This document shows, piece by piece, positions 27,012 to 37,658 of a stretch of 64,000 nucleotides of DNA. A program made the position numbers and the translations under genes. The stretch's first letter is position 1. Every line of letters begins with the position of its first letter. This DNA comes from Methylobacterium fujisawaense (GTDB lineage: Bacteria; Pseudomonadota; Alphaproteobacteria; Rhizobiales; Beijerinckiaceae): NCBI RefSeq assembly GCF_014138435.1, contig NZ_JACJIM010000001.1, positions 310,001-374,000 on the forward strand, read 5' to 3'. The notes under the pieces are model-generated. The model was not told the origin of the DNA, made no database searches, and was given only the letters and a program-made list of their open reading frames with translations.

Positions 27012-27755
27012 GTGATCCGCCTTCGTCCGCTCGTCGCCCTCTCGGCCGCCTTCGTGCTCGCGTCCGGCGGCCCGATCGCCGCGCAGCAGCAGCCTGCGCC
27101 GCCGCCCTCCACGGCACCCGCGCCGGCCCAGACGAACCCGCTGCCGACGACGACGGCGCCGAACCCGGTGGCCGATCCGGACAAGAGCGCGGCCCCGGCC
27201 CCCCAGCAATCGGTGGCGCCCCCGCCCGCGGGCCAGTCCGCGGTGGGAACGCCCGCGCGTCCGACGCTCATCGAGAAGGCCGGCGAGCCCGGCGACGTCG
27301 ACGAGGTCACCCTGCCGTCGAAGCCCGCCGCGATCCTGTCGGGCAAGACCAAATGGGAGGAGGCCGTGCCGAACCTGAAGCAGGCCTTCGCGCGGATCGA
27401 GGCCGACCTCGCCAAGCTGGGCGTCGCGCCGGCCGGCCGGCCGCTGGCGGTCTTCACCCGGACCGACGATGACGGCTTCGAGTTCGAGGCGATGATTCCG
27501 GTGGCGGCCGCGCCGAACCCGGCGCCGGCGGAGACCGACGGGCTGCGCTTCGGCACGACGCCCTCCGGCAAGGCGTTGCGCTTCGCCCACAAGGGTTCCT
27601 ACGAGTCGATCGACAGCACCTACGAGACCCTGACCGCCTATCTCGATGCCAAGGACATCGTGGTGCAGGACCGGTTCGTCGAGGAATACGCCACCGACCT
27701 CAAGGACGGTACCGACGACAACCTCGACGTGAACATCTACGCGCTGGTGAAGTAG
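27012..27755 (+). CDS. Secreted GyrI-like (small-molecule-binding) domain protein
   Basis: 247-aa predicted exported protein. An N-terminal signal peptide (about residues 1-24, cut near IAAQQ) is followed by a proline/alanine-rich linker (25-90) and a C-terminal domain related to GyrI/SOUL-type effector-binding folds: PLAVFTRTDDDGFEFEAMIP, then KALRFAHKGSYESI and a closing YATDLKDGTDDN. GTG at 27012 has a GGAG-like site upstream. The role is unknown; the periplasmic location and low-complexity linker suggest a tethered sensor or lipophilic ligand binder. Confidence 0.72.
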   Translation: MIRLRPLVALSAAFVLASGGPIAAQQQPAPPPSTAPAPAQTNPLPTTTAPNPVADPDKSAAPAPQQSVAPPPAGQSAVGTPARPTLIEKAGEPGDVDEVTLPSKPAAILSGKTKWEEAVPNLKQAFARIEADLAKLGVAPAGRPLAVFTRTDDDGFEFEAMIPVAAAPNPAPAETDGLRFGTTPSGKALRFAHKGSYESIDSTYETLTAYLDAKDIVVQDRFVEEYATDLKDGTDDNLDVNIYALVK

Positions 27756-27957
27756 GGGCCGGCAGATCGGCCGACGTCGCGGACCGATCCCGCGCCGGAG
27801 AACCGGCCGCAACCGCCGCCTCTCGCCCCTCTGCGGGGAAGGGAGGAGTGCACGGCACCCGATCGCCCGTTCCTGACGCGCATGCGCGGAGATCGGACAG
27901 ATCGCCGCTGCCCCGCCCCGGCAGGAACAGGGGCGTCGGCTCGCGGATTCGCCCGAC

Positions 27958-28719
27958 ATGCCCGCCACCGCCCTCAGAACCGGGACCGTCCCGCCTCCGC
28001 GCCGCAAGGCGGCCCCCAACGCCATGGATCCCGCCCTCGCCGAGAAGGCGCTGGCGATCCACGCGCGCCTCTGCCCGGTCTACGGCTGCCCGATCCCGTA
28101 CTTCCACAGCCTGGATCCGGTCAGCGAACTCGTCTCCTCGCTCCTGTCGCACCGGACGCGCAACGCCGAATCCGGCCGGGCCTTCAAGGCCCTGCGGGCA
28201 CGCTTCCCGGACTGGGAGGCGGTGATCGACGCGGACGTGCCGGAGATCGAGGCCGCCATCGCGGGAGTGACATGGCCGGAGCTGAAGGCGCCGCGCATCC
28301 GCGACGTGATCCGGGCCCTGCGCGACCGGTGCGGAACCCTCGACCTCGCCTTCCTGGCCGACATGGAGGTCGAGGCGGCGCGGGCGTGGCTGCAGGCCAT
28401 CCCCGGGATCGGGCCGAAGACCAGTGCGGCGGTCCTGTCGTTCTCCACCCTGCGGATGCCGGCGCTGCCGGTGGACAGCCACCATCACCGGGTCGCCCAG
28501 CGCCTCGGGCTGATCGGCCCGCGGGTCGATGTCGGCCCGGCGCACGCGATCCTGCGGGGGCAGTTGCCCGCCGCGTGGAGCGCGCAGGATCTCTACGACA
28601 ATCACGAGATCCTGATGCTGCACGGCCAGCAGGTCTGCCACCATCACCGGCCCGCCTGCGGGCGCTGCGTCCTGACCGACCTCTGCCCCAGCGCGAAGCG
28701 CCCCGTGCGGGAGCCGTGA
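27958..28719 (+). CDS. Endonuclease III-like DNA glycosylase
   Basis: 253-aa helix-hairpin-helix glycosylase. The HhH motif is IPGIGPKTSAAVL with the catalytic lysine; the catalytic aspartate follows in LPVDSHHHRV. A 4Fe-4S loop C-x6-C-x2-C-x5-C is seen in CHHHRPACGRCVLTDLC. SHRTRNAESG replaces the SAQATD region of EndoIII Nth, so this is a divergent paralogue rather than a standard Nth. Starts at 27958 and 28024 are both possible. Substrate specificity is uncertain. Confidence 0.85.
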   Translation: MPATALRTGTVPPPRRKAAPNAMDPALAEKALAIHARLCPVYGCPIPYFHSLDPVSELVSSLLSHRTRNAESGRAFKALRARFPDWEAVIDADVPEIEAAIAGVTWPELKAPRIRDVIRALRDRCGTLDLAFLADMEVEAARAWLQAIPGIGPKTSAAVLSFSTLRMPALPVDSHHHRVAQRLGLIGPRVDVGPAHAILRGQLPAAWSAQDLYDNHEILMLHGQQVCHHHRPACGRCVLTDLCPSAKRPVREP

Positions 28720-28812
28720 GCGCGTCCTTGACCATTCCGGCCTACGGGTGCGAGTAACCCCGCGCCCGGACGGCGCGGAGCCCCGGTCTATCTTTGCTCA
28801 GGATCGGCGCCG

Positions 28813-29877
28813 ATGGCCGCGTTCACCGAATTGGTCTTCTCGGGCGTCCAGCCCACCGGCAACCTGCATCTCGGCAACTATCTCGGAGCGGTGAAGCGCT
28901 TCGTGGAGATGCAGGACCGCGACGCGCAGTGCCTGTACTGCGTGGTCGACCTGCACGCGATCACCGTCTGGCAGGATCCGGAGGCCCTGCGCGGCCAGAT
29001 CCGCGAGGTCACGGCCGCCTTCCTCGCCGCCGGCATCGATCCGAAGCGCTCGATCGTGTTCAACCAGAGCCAGGTGCCCCAGCACGCCGAGCTCGCCTGG
29101 GTGTTCAACTGCGTCGCCCGCCTCGGCTGGCTGAACCGCATGACCCAGTTCAAGGAGAAGGCCGGCAAGGACCGGGAGAACGCCTCGATCGGCCTGTACG
29201 ACTACCCGGTGCTGATGGCCGCCGACATCCTGGCCTACCGGGCGACCCACGTGCCCGTGGGCGAGGACCAGAAGCAGCATCTGGAGCTGACCCGCGACAT
29301 CGCGCAGAAGTTCAACACCGACTTCGCAGGCTCGATCGCGGCGCACGGCCACGGCGACGCGTTCTTCCCGATCACGGAACCGCTGATCGGCGGTCCGGCC
29401 GCCCGGGTCATGTCGTTGCGCGACGGCACCAAGAAGATGTCGAAGTCGGACCCGTCCGACAACGCCCGGATCAATCTCACGGACGATGCGGACGCCATCG
29501 CCCAGAAGATCCGCCGGGCGAAGACCGATCCGGAGCCCCTCCCCTCCGAGGTGGCGGGCCTGAAGGAGCGGCCCGAGGCCGACAACCTCGTGGGGATCTA
29601 CGCGGCGCTGGCCGGCATCAGCCGCGAGGACGTGCTGCGCGACTTCGGCGGGGCGCAGTTCTCGACCTTCAAGCCGGCGCTCGCCGACCTCGCCGTGACG
29701 AGCCTCGCGCCGATCGCCGGGGAGATGCGGCGGCTCACCGCCGATCCCGGCCATATCGACGCCGTGCTGGCCGACGGCTCCGGCCGGGCGGAGACGATCG
29801 CGGCGCAGACCCTCGACGCGGTCAAGGACATCGTCGGCTTCGTGCGGCGGGGTCCGAGCCTCCAGGCGGTGCGGTGA
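28813..29877 (+). CDS. trpS: Tryptophanyl-tRNA synthetase
   Basis: 354-aa class I aminoacyl-tRNA synthetase. The HIGH-type sequence is GNLHLGNY (residue ~16) and the KMSKS loop is KKMSKSDPS (about 213). The ATG at 28813 gives the normal start of the Rossmann fold ([10 protein letters not shown]). The stop overlaps the haloacid dehalogenase start in a GTGA junction. Confidence 0.96.
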   Translation: MAAFTELVFSGVQPTGNLHLGNYLGAVKRFVEMQDRDAQCLYCVVDLHAITVWQDPEALRGQIREVTAAFLAAGIDPKRSIVFNQSQVPQHAELAWVFNCVARLGWLNRMTQFKEKAGKDRENASIGLYDYPVLMAADILAYRATHVPVGEDQKQHLELTRDIAQKFNTDFAGSIAAHGHGDAFFPITEPLIGGPAARVMSLRDGTKKMSKSDPSDNARINLTDDADAIAQKIRRAKTDPEPLPSEVAGLKERPEADNLVGIYAALAGISREDVLRDFGGAQFSTFKPALADLAVTSLAPIAGEMRRLTADPGHIDAVLADGSGRAETIAAQTLDAVKDIVGFVRRGPSLQAVR

Positions 29878-30575
29878 CAATCCGGGCGCTGGTCTTCGAC
29901 GTCTTCGGGACGCTCGTCGACTGGCGCTCCGGCGTCGCCCGCGAGGGGGCGCGGCTGCTGGCGCCCGTCGCGCCGAGCCTCGATGCCGGCGCCTTCGCGG
30001 ATGCATGGCGGGCCCGCTACGACCCGTCGATGGAGACGGTGCGCTCCGGCGCCCGGCCCTATGTCGACCTCGACACGCTCCAGGCCGAGTCCCTGCCCGA
30101 CGTGCTGGCGCAGTTCGGCATCGCGGGCGTGCCCGAGACCGTGCAGCGGGAGCTGGTCCAGGCGTGGCACCGGCTCGACGCCTGGCCCGAGGTGCCGGAC
30201 GCGCTGCGGCGGCTGCGGGAGAAGCACCTCCTGGCACCGAACTCCAACGGGCCTGTCCGGTTGATGGCCGACCTCGCCCGCCGCAACGGGCTGATCTTCG
30301 ACGCGGTGCTCGGCGCCGGCTATTCCCGCGACTACAAGCCGAAGCCGGCGCTCTACCGCGACGCGGTGGCGGCCTTCGGGTTCGCGCCGGCGGAAACGAT
30401 GATGGTCGCGGCGCACTCGAACGACCTCGCGGCGGCGGCGCGCCACGGTCTGTCCACCGCCCACATCGCCCGCCCGCACGAGCACGGCCCGGCCGGCGGC
30501 GAGACCGCGCCGACGGTGCCGGTCACCCACGCGGCGCGGGACCTGGCGGACCTCGCCGACCAGCTCGGCTGCTGA
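29874..30575 (+). CDS. Haloacid dehalogenase type II (HAD hydrolase)
   Basis: 233-aa HAD-superfamily hydrolase. The nucleophile is in [12 protein letters not shown], the Ser/Thr motif in LLAPNSNGP, the lysine in DYKPKPALY and the acidic motif in MMVAAHSND. The pattern matches L-2-haloacid dehalogenases (DehII). GTG at 29874 overlaps the trpS stop. It may act on haloacids or on another small organic acid. The frame open upstream is the antiphase of trpS. Confidence 0.85.
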   Translation: MTIRALVFDVFGTLVDWRSGVAREGARLLAPVAPSLDAGAFADAWRARYDPSMETVRSGARPYVDLDTLQAESLPDVLAQFGIAGVPETVQRELVQAWHRLDAWPEVPDALRRLREKHLLAPNSNGPVRLMADLARRNGLIFDAVLGAGYSRDYKPKPALYRDAVAAFGFAPAETMMVAAHSNDLAAAARHGLSTAHIARPHEHGPAGGETAPTVPVTHAARDLADLADQLGC

Positions 30576-30595
30576 GGCGTCGCACGGAGGTAGAG

Positions 30596-31378
30596 ATGGC
30601 CGATTGGAACCCCGCCCTCTACACCCGCTTCGAGGACGAGCGGACGCGGCCGGCGGCCGAGCTCCTCGCCCGCGTGCCCCTCGACGCGCCACGGCTCGCC
30701 TGCGATCTCGGCTGCGGGCCCGGCAATTCCACCGCGCTGATCGCGGCGCGATTTCCCGATGCTGAGGTGCTCGGCCTCGACAGTTCCCCGGCGATGCTGG
30801 AGAGCGCCCGTGCCCGCCTGCCCGACCTCACCTTCGCGCAGGCCGATGCCGCGACCTGGGTCCCGGAGCGCGCCCCGGACCTGATCTTCGCCAACGCCGT
30901 CCTGCAATGGCTGCCGGACCACGCGACCCTGCTGCCGCGGCTGTTCGGTCTCCTCGCCCCGGGCGGGGTGCTCGCCGTGCAGATGCCCGACAATCTCGCC
31001 GAGCCCACCCACCGGCTGATGCGCGAAGTCGCGGCGGCCGGACCCTGGGCGGCAACGATCGGCGACCCGGCCGTGGCCGGCCGCCTCGGCCGCATGCTGG
31101 AGCCCGCGGCCTACTACGACCTGCTGGCGCCCATGGCCGCCGAGGTCGATGTCTGGCGCACTGCCTATCACCACCGGATGGCGGATGCCGCCGCCATCGT
31201 GGACTGGGTGAGCGCCACGGGGCTCCGGCCCTTCCTCGACCCGCTGGAGCCCGGGGAGAAGGCCGGCTTCCTGGCGGCCTATACCGGCGCGATCGACGCC
31301 GCCTACACGCCGCGCAGCGACGGGCAGCGCCTGCTGGCCTTCCCGCGGGTGTTCATCGTCGCCCGAAAAGCCCCGTAG
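30596..31378 (+). CDS. Trans-aconitate 2-methyltransferase-like (Tam family)
   Basis: 260-aa SAM-dependent methyltransferase. The start [19 protein letters not shown] and the SAM loop [12 protein letters not shown] are distinctive of Tam, followed by [19 protein letters not shown]. The ATG has GGAGGTAGAG upstream. Tam removes trans-aconitate as a methyl ester in relatives. It sits 20 bp after the dehalogenase, likely the same transcript. Confidence 0.88.
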   Translation: MADWNPALYTRFEDERTRPAAELLARVPLDAPRLACDLGCGPGNSTALIAARFPDAEVLGLDSSPAMLESARARLPDLTFAQADAATWVPERAPDLIFANAVLQWLPDHATLLPRLFGLLAPGGVLAVQMPDNLAEPTHRLMREVAAAGPWAATIGDPAVAGRLGRMLEPAAYYDLLAPMAAEVDVWRTAYHHRMADAAAIVDWVSATGLRPFLDPLEPGEKAGFLAAYTGAIDAAYTPRSDGQRLLAFPRVFIVARKAP

Positions 31379-31401
31379 CGCGCAGGCCGGCCCGGTGGTC
31401 C

Positions 31402-33477
31402 TCAGGCCGCGCGCACCGTTCCGAGGAAGCGGCTGACCTCCGTCCGGAGGTGCTCGGATTGCTGCGACAGGTTCGCGGACGAGTCCAGCACCTGGCCCGC
31501 GGCCGAGCCGGTCATGTCGGCGGCTTCGGCCACGCGGGCGATGTTCGTCGTCACCTCGCCCGTGCCGGCGGCGGCCTGGGTCACGTTGCGGACGATCTCC
31601 TGGGTCGCCGTACCCTGCTGCTCGACCGCGGCGGCGATCGTCGTGGCCACGCCGCTGATCTCGTCGACGCGCGTCGTGATGCTGCCGATCGCCGAGGCCG
31701 CCTGCGCGGTCGAGGCCTGCACGCGGGCGATCTGGCCCGCAATCTCCTCGGTGGCCCGCGCGGTCTGTTCGGCCAGCGCCTTCACCTCGGCGGCCACGAC
31801 CGCGAAGCCCCGTCCGGCCTCGCCGGCACGGGCCGCCTCGATGGTGGCGTTGAGGGCTAGCAGGTTGGTCTGGCCCGCGATGCCGCTGATCAGCGCCACC
31901 ACGTCCCCGATCTTCATCACGGCCGCACTCAGGTCCTCGACCAGACGCACCGTCCGCCCGGCCTCGTCGGCCGCGGCCCGCGCAAGCTGCGCGGAGCCCT
32001 GGACCTGACGCCCGATCTCCTGCACGGAGCTGCCGAGCTCCTCGGCCGCCGAGGCCGCGGCCCGGACGTTGGCGGCCGCCTCCTCGGCCCCGGCCGCGAC
32101 GGTGGTCGACTGGCCGGCGGTCTCCGACGCCGTGGCGGCCAGCGCCCGGGCCGTGGCCTGCAGCTCGGTGGCCGCGTTCGTGACCGTCTCGACGATGCCG
32201 CCGACCGCCTGCTCGAAGGTGTTCGCCAGATCCGCCGTCACCCGCTTGCGGTCCCGGTCGGCGGCGGCTTGGGCAGAAGCCCGCGCCTGCGTGTCGGCCT
32301 CCGCCTGCGCCCGGAGGCCGTCGCGCAGCTTCAGGACGGCCCGCCCGACCAGCCCGACCTCGTCGCGGCGCCGAGCCTCGGGCACGTCCGCCCCGTAATC
32401 GCCCGCGGCCATGTCGCCGATGGTCCTGCCGAGGGCGCGGACCGGCTTTCCGACGAGGCGGTGCAGCGCGCCGAAGACGACCGCGCAGCCGATCAGCACG
32501 CAGAGGACCGAGATGCCGATGAGCCTGGCGCGCGCCTGATCGGCGGCAGCCGTGAGCGTCGCCACCGGCACCGCGACCACGATGGCCCAGCGGTCGGGCG
32601 TCTCGCCCGCCTGGATATGCTGCGCCATGTACCGCCACGGCGCCCCATCCGGGCCCGGCGCATCGGTCACCACCACGGCGCCTGCCGCGATCGCCTGCCT
32701 GGCCGCGTCGGCTGCCGACGCGTCGAAGCCGTGCATCGGCTTCCCGGCCGCCGCGCCGGTCGGATGCGCGACGGTCGTTCCGCTCGCCGAGACCACGGCC
32801 AGGTAGCCGGTCCCGAACGGCTTCACCGCGCCGAAGGCGGCATTCAGGGATCCGAGGTCGATGTCGACCCCGGCGGTGCCGCGATACGTGCCGTCCACGC
32901 TGATCGGCGCGCCGAACGACATCATGACGACGTCCTTCCCGGCCACCTTGTAGATGTAGGGTTCGATGGCCACCAAGCGGTTCAGCTTCTTCGGCTGAAG
33001 ATAATAGGCGCCGTCCGGCTCGGCCTCGTAGCCGGTGAGAACCTCCCGCTTGATCGTGCCGCTGCCGCGATTCCAGTAGGGCATGAAGCGGCCGCTCGCG
33101 TCCGAGGAGGCCGTGCCGGCGAACGTGCGGTCGCGCCCGTCCAGGGCATCCGGCTCCCAGCCCGTCCAGGTCGCGATCAGGCTGGGGTTGGCGCGCAGAA
33201 GCTCGCGCAGCATCGCATCGTAGACCTCACGGTCCTGAATGCCGCGGGCGCGCAGGGCCGAGGCGGAGACCGCGATGCTCTCGGCGGTCTTGGCCGCGAC
33301 CGCGAGGCGAAACCGGACCTCGCGCGCCTCGTTCGACAGAGTCTCCGACTGCATCTTGGCCGCCTGCTCCTCGAAGGAAGCGTTGATTCGACGGGCAAGA
33401 AAAGTCATCCCTCCCGCGAAAACCGCAGCGATCAGGACGCTACAGATAACGGCGACACGCAGGGGCAGCGAAAGCAT
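31402..33477 (-). CDS. Methyl-accepting chemotaxis protein with Cache sensor
   Basis: 691-aa chemoreceptor. It has a first membrane helix (about residues 8-28), a periplasmic double-Cache-like domain (for example [12 protein letters not shown] and [13 protein letters not shown]), a second membrane helix (about 318-340), HAMP, and a cytoplasmic signalling tip with [17 protein letters not shown] and [10 protein letters not shown]. The ATG at 33477 is preferred over 33537. Ligand is unknown. No CheA/CheW genes are adjacent, so it is an orphan receptor that reports to a shared pathway. Confidence 0.93.
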   Translation of the reverse strand: MLSLPLRVAVICSVLIAAVFAGGMTFLARRINASFEEQAAKMQSETLSNEAREVRFRLAVAAKTAESIAVSASALRARGIQDREVYDAMLRELLRANPSLIATWTGWEPDALDGRDRTFAGTASSDASGRFMPYWNRGSGTIKREVLTGYEAEPDGAYYLQPKKLNRLVAIEPYIYKVAGKDVVMMSFGAPISVDGTYRGTAGVDIDLGSLNAAFGAVKPFGTGYLAVVSASGTTVAHPTGAAAGKPMHGFDASAADAARQAIAAGAVVVTDAPGPDGAPWRYMAQHIQAGETPDRWAIVVAVPVATLTAAADQARARLIGISVLCVLIGCAVVFGALHRLVGKPVRALGRTIGDMAAGDYGADVPEARRRDEVGLVGRAVLKLRDGLRAQAEADTQARASAQAAADRDRKRVTADLANTFEQAVGGIVETVTNAATELQATARALAATASETAGQSTTVAAGAEEAAANVRAAASAAEELGSSVQEIGRQVQGSAQLARAAADEAGRTVRLVEDLSAAVMKIGDVVALISGIAGQTNLLALNATIEAARAGEAGRGFAVVAAEVKALAEQTARATEEIAGQIARVQASTAQAASAIGSITTRVDEISGVATTIAAAVEQQGTATQEIVRNVTQAAAGTGEVTTNIARVAEAADMTGSAAGQVLDSSANLSQQSEHLRTEVSRFLGTVRAA

Positions 33478-33676
33478 GTTCTCTACGATCCGCGCAAGGA
33501 TGTGACCGACCAGATTTGCAGGAAATCTAGCGGCCACCCCCGCACATCGTCAAGAAATTTTGAACTCGGCCGCGATCAGTCGCAATTATATTTCTACATC
33601 AATATGAAGCGCCGCGGATATCTACTTGGTATCAACTTGTGCGCCGAAGATTGAATTTCCGGCATATCGAGCGCCC

Positions 33677-33707
33677 GCCGGCCGCCCCATTTCGCGGGGC
33701 GGCCGGC
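33677..33707 (-). terminator. Strong GC hairpin downstream of the PNPOx-like gene
   Basis: Perfect 12-bp stem with arms GCCGGCCGCCCC and GGGGCGGCCGGC and a 7-nt loop, 10 bp past the stop of the minus-strand gene at 33717. No U-tract follows, so the terminator call rests on position and stem strength. Confidence 0.5.
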
Positions 33708-33716
33708 AAAAGGTCG

Positions 33717-34370
33717 TCAGGCCTCGCCGCGGGCGACCAGCGCCTCGTACTCCGAGACCTCCAGCTTGCCCTCCCGGGCGACCCGCGCCTTGTCTTCGTC
33801 GCTGATCACGTCGCCCGCGAGGTCCAGACGCTTCCAGGCGGCGAGCGGCGTCTCGCGGCCGGGCCGCGGCACGTACTTGTTCTGCTCGAGCTTCTGGTAC
33901 TTGTGGATGTAGCGCGGGCAGTTGATCCAGATCTTCGTCACCGCGACCTTCACCAAGTATTTGGCCTCGGTGTACTCGGCCATCAGGGCGTCGTCGCGCA
34001 GCAGCGTGGCGTGGCCCTGCACGCGGATGCGGTGGGGCGTCTCGAAATCGATGAACAGCAGGCCGACCTTGGCCTGCCCCGCGATGTTGCCCATCGAGTA
34101 GAACATGCCGTTGCCGTCGAAGCCCGGGAACACCAGCGTGTTGGCGTCGAGCACCTTCACGAAGCCCGTGGGGCCGCCCTTGTAGGAGACGGTCGGCATG
34201 CCGTCCGGGTCGACGGTCGAGAGGAAGAACATGTCGCGGGAGCCGATGAAGGCGGCCTCGTCCGGCTGGATGCTCTCGTGGACCCAGTCCTCGTCGAGGC
34301 GCACCGCGAGCTTGGTGGTGCCGAACTCCTCCTGCAGCGCCCGGTGCGCGTCGGAATAGAGCGATGCCAT
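33717..34370 (-). CDS. Pyridoxamine 5'-phosphate oxidase-like FMN-binding protein
   Basis: 217-aa split-barrel flavoprotein of the PNPOx-like superfamily. Visible parts are SRDMFFLSTVDPDGMPTVS and the loop YKGGPTGFVKV, with GNGMFYSMGNI and HRIRVQGHATLL. Shine-Dalgarno GGAGAGGT precedes the ATG. Such proteins often reduce quinones, nitro compounds or heme degradation products rather than making PLP; the substrate is not known. It follows ilvC by 168 bp. Confidence 0.82.
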   Translation of the reverse strand: MASLYSDAHRALQEEFGTTKLAVRLDEDWVHESIQPDEAAFIGSRDMFFLSTVDPDGMPTVSYKGGPTGFVKVLDANTLVFPGFDGNGMFYSMGNIAGQAKVGLLFIDFETPHRIRVQGHATLLRDDALMAEYTEAKYLVKVAVTKIWINCPRYIHKYQKLEQNKYVPRPGRETPLAAWKRLDLAGDVISDEDKARVAREGKLEVSEYEALVARGEA

Positions 34371-34505
34371 GCGTGACCTCTCCGCTAGCCGGTCCTCTTA
34401 CACGCGGGACCGCTGGCGGGCTTATGGCCGGGACTCCCCAGGTCGGGCAACCCGGAACGCGAAGGGCCGGCCACGCCTCCGCGCGACCGGCCCCCGGCGT
34501 GACGA

Positions 34506-34520
34506 CCGGGCGAAGCCCGG
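34506..34520 (-). terminator. Small GC hairpin downstream of ilvC
   Basis: CCGGGC-GAA-GCCCGG, 18 bp after the ilvC stop on the minus strand. A second longer inverted repeat (GGGCCGG ... CCGGCCC) is nearby. No T-run, so a weak call. Confidence 0.35.
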
Positions 34521-34538
34521 CCGCGTGATGCGAACAGA

Positions 34539-35570
<1,032 letters not shown>

Positions 35571-36227
35571 TTAAACGTGGCGGTTCGGGTCGGGTTTGGC
35601 CTGGCCGTAGAGGGCCAGAAACTGCTCGACGGCGCGGCCCGCATCGCGCCGGATCTCGGCCCCGTCGAAATCGAGGGTCTCGCCGAGCAGAAGTCGAATC
35701 TGGATATCCCGGCCGACGAGGCCGAAGAAGGTGCGGAAGGTGGCCTCGCTGTCGGCGAAGGCGAGTAGCCCGGCGGCGCGCCCGGCCTCCAGCACGGGCT
35801 TCACCCGCTCGCCGATGGCGAAGCGGCCGTTGGCCAGCACGATGCCGCCGAGATTGCTCTTGCGCGAGCCGGCATGCGCGATGGCGATGCGGTTCAACGC
35901 GACCGAGGTGGGGCCGGTGATGACCTCCAGCCACGTCACGGCGAAATCCTGCAGGCGCTCCCGCAGGGTCGCCCCGTCGAGGATCTGCGCGGCGTCGTGC
36001 CCGGCATGGACCCGGGAGGCCTGCCAGCGCACCGTCGCGGTCAGCAACCCGTCCCGGTCGCCGAACCACTTGTAGAGCGTCTCCTTCGAGCAGCTCGCCC
36101 GGCGCGCGACGGCGTCCATGGTGAGCTGCTCGCCGTCCTCGACCATGAGGCCGAGCACGACGTCCAGCACCGCCTGCTGGCGTGCCGACGGCGCTTCCCG
36201 CTCTGCTGTGGCGCTGGCCTGCATCAT
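35571..36227 (-). CDS. TetR-family transcriptional regulator
   Basis: 218-aa regulator. The HTH region is LTMDAVARRASCSKETLYKWFGDRDGLL, shown here as MDAVARRASCSKETLYKWF; the C-terminal ligand domain is helical. ATG codons at 36227/36224 lie just downstream of a 16-bp palindrome; the frame to 36287 would translate through the palindrome and is rejected. It is directly upstream of ilvC (12 bp) and so may control both itself and ilvC. The ligand is unknown. Confidence 0.88.
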   Translation of the reverse strand: MMQASATAEREAPSARQQAVLDVVLGLMVEDGEQLTMDAVARRASCSKETLYKWFGDRDGLLTATVRWQASRVHAGHDAAQILDGATLRERLQDFAVTWLEVITGPTSVALNRIAIAHAGSRKSNLGGIVLANGRFAIGERVKPVLEAGRAAGLLAFADSEATFRTFFGLVGRDIQIRLLLGETLDFDGAEIRRDAGRAVEQFLALYGQAKPDPNRHV

Positions 36228-36241
36228 CTCGAATAGCGTAC

Positions 36242-36257
36242 CGTACCGTACGGTACG
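36242..36257. promoter_or_regulatory. 16-bp palindromic operator, CGTACCGTACGGTACG
   Basis: Perfect inverted repeat 15 bp upstream of the TetR start, with an extra overlapping ACCGT half-site on its left side. Its symmetry and position match autoregulatory TetR operators. Confidence 0.65.
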
Positions 36258-36311
36258 CGCTCTAGGCCGATTCGATGGCCGCGGCAAGGGGGTTGCCGCG
36301 ACCGAATGGGA

Positions 36312-36956
36312 TTAGTGCGGGAGCGGCAACCCCTCGCGGGCGAAGACGGCCTGCACGGCCGGGCGCTCGGCGACGCGGCGGGCATGGGCGGTCCAGGCCG
36401 GGAAGCGGCCGGCCATGTCGAACCGCAGCACCGGGCCGTTGGCCCAGAACCAGAAGACCATCAGGTAGGCGTCGACGACGCTGAAGCGGTCGCCCACCGC
36501 CCAGCCGCCGTGCGAGAGGCGCACCTCGGTCATGGTGGCGAGATCCGCGTAGGTGTTGGCCGCCTTGCTCTTGATGCCGTCGAACGCGCTCTCATCCTCG
36601 GTGTAGCGTTCCGGACGGCGGACATGCGCGTAGGTCACGTGATGGTTGCAGGCGAGCCAGCCGAGCCACTCGTCCGCGGCGGCCTGCTCCCGCAGGTCGG
36701 CGGGCCACAGAGCCGTCTCCGGCACCTGACGGGCCACGTGGCGCATGATGGCCGCACATTCGGTGAGCACCCAGCCGTCCTCGGTCAGCGCCGGCACGCG
36801 GCCGCGATCGTTGATCGCGAGGTATTCCGGCCGGCGCTGGTCGCCGGCGGCGAGGTCGAGCTTGATGCCCTCGTAGGGCAGCCCGGATTCCTCCAGGACG
36901 ATGTGGGCGGCGAGCGAGCAGGCGCCGGGGGCGTAGTAGAGGGTGCGGGCGGTCAT
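36312..36956 (-). CDS. Glutathione S-transferase
   Basis: 214-aa GST. The thioredoxin-like N-domain starts ARTLYYAPGACSLAAHIVL, with the conserved Ser/Tyr site, and cis-proline in GRVPALTEDG; the C-terminal helical domain holds SVVDAYLMVFWFW. The N-terminal motif is that of beta-class GSTs (for example with S-x(3)-A). Substrate unknown. Confidence 0.9.
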   Translation of the reverse strand: MTARTLYYAPGACSLAAHIVLEESGLPYEGIKLDLAAGDQRRPEYLAINDRGRVPALTEDGWVLTECAAIMRHVARQVPETALWPADLREQAAADEWLGWLACNHHVTYAHVRRPERYTEDESAFDGIKSKAANTYADLATMTEVRLSHGGWAVGDRFSVVDAYLMVFWFWANGPVLRFDMAGRFPAWTAHARRVAERPAVQAVFAREGLPLPH

Positions 36957-36980
36957 GACACTGCTATACGCCGTCCTGCT

Positions 36981-37331
36981 TCAAAGCCCGAGCAGTTTCG
37001 CGATCTGATGCCGGACTTCGGCGAGAACAGCGCCCGGCGCGACGCCGAGGCGCCTCAGAATACGCGCCCGCTGATCGATGGACCGGATCTGATCCGTCAA
37101 CACCGCGCCTTCGACAGTCATTCCGACCGGAAGCATGACCTTCGTCGGCCATGGTTCGATGTTGCTCGTAATCGGGCAGACGATGACGCGGCGCGTCGCC
37201 GTGTTCATCAGCACTTCCGACACAACCAACGCCGGTCGACGCCCATCTTGTTCCGTCCCGCGGACAGGACCGAATTCGACGAGGATCAAATCGCCGGCCT
37301 GAAGCGATGGCTCAGCGGGAGTCGTCGTCAT
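36981..37331 (-). CDS. MazF/PemK-type toxin (endoribonuclease)
   Basis: 116-aa PemK/MazF-family protein. The sequences AGDLILVEFGPVRGTEQDGRRPALVVS and VCPITSN are typical, given here as DLILVEFGPVRGTEQDG and RRPALVVS. It overlaps the antitoxin gene by 20 bp on the same strand. Start 37331 is chosen; 37352 is possible. Cuts mRNA when free of antitoxin. Confidence 0.88.
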   Translation of the reverse strand: MTTTPAEPSLQAGDLILVEFGPVRGTEQDGRRPALVVSEVLMNTATRRVIVCPITSNIEPWPTKVMLPVGMTVEGAVLTDQIRSIDQRARILRRLGVAPGAVLAEVRHQIAKLLGL

Positions 37332-37605
37332 CGATGATCTCAGAGCCGACATCCGGACCCCAGTCCACGGTCGGCGGCTCGAAATCCGGGCCCAGACGGC
37401 GCATCTCGGCGACCATGTCCTCGAGCGTATAGACCGGCAGCCCGTTGACGTACCGGCGCCCAGCCCATTGCTGCGGCTCCGGCGGGACCGGGCGCTTCGA
37501 GACGATCTCGACCGTCTCGCCTTCGCGGATGCCGAGTTCTTCGGCCTCCGCGCTGCTCAGACGGACGGCGAGGTCGTCACCCCAGCGGATGACCTTGGCT
37601 TCCAT
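37312..37605 (-). CDS. MazE/SpoVT-AbrB antitoxin
   Basis: 97-aa antitoxin. The AbrB-like swapped-hairpin N-domain is AKVIRWGDDLAVRLSSAEAEELG, abbreviated AKVIRWGDDLAVRLS; the acidic C-tail (VDWGPDVGSEIIDDDDSR) would neutralise the toxin. ATG 37605 has GGAGGCGGAG upstream. Coupled to the toxin by overlap. The pair sits within the ilv region. Confidence 0.88.
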   Translation of the reverse strand: MEAKVIRWGDDLAVRLSSAEAEELGIREGETVEIVSKRPVPPEPQQWAGRRYVNGLPVYTLEDMVAEMRRLGPDFEPPTVDWGPDVGSEIIDDDDSR

Positions 37606-37658
37606 CACTCCGCCTCCTGCGGGGACGGGGCATCTTAGCAGAGGTCAGCCGCCGGAGC

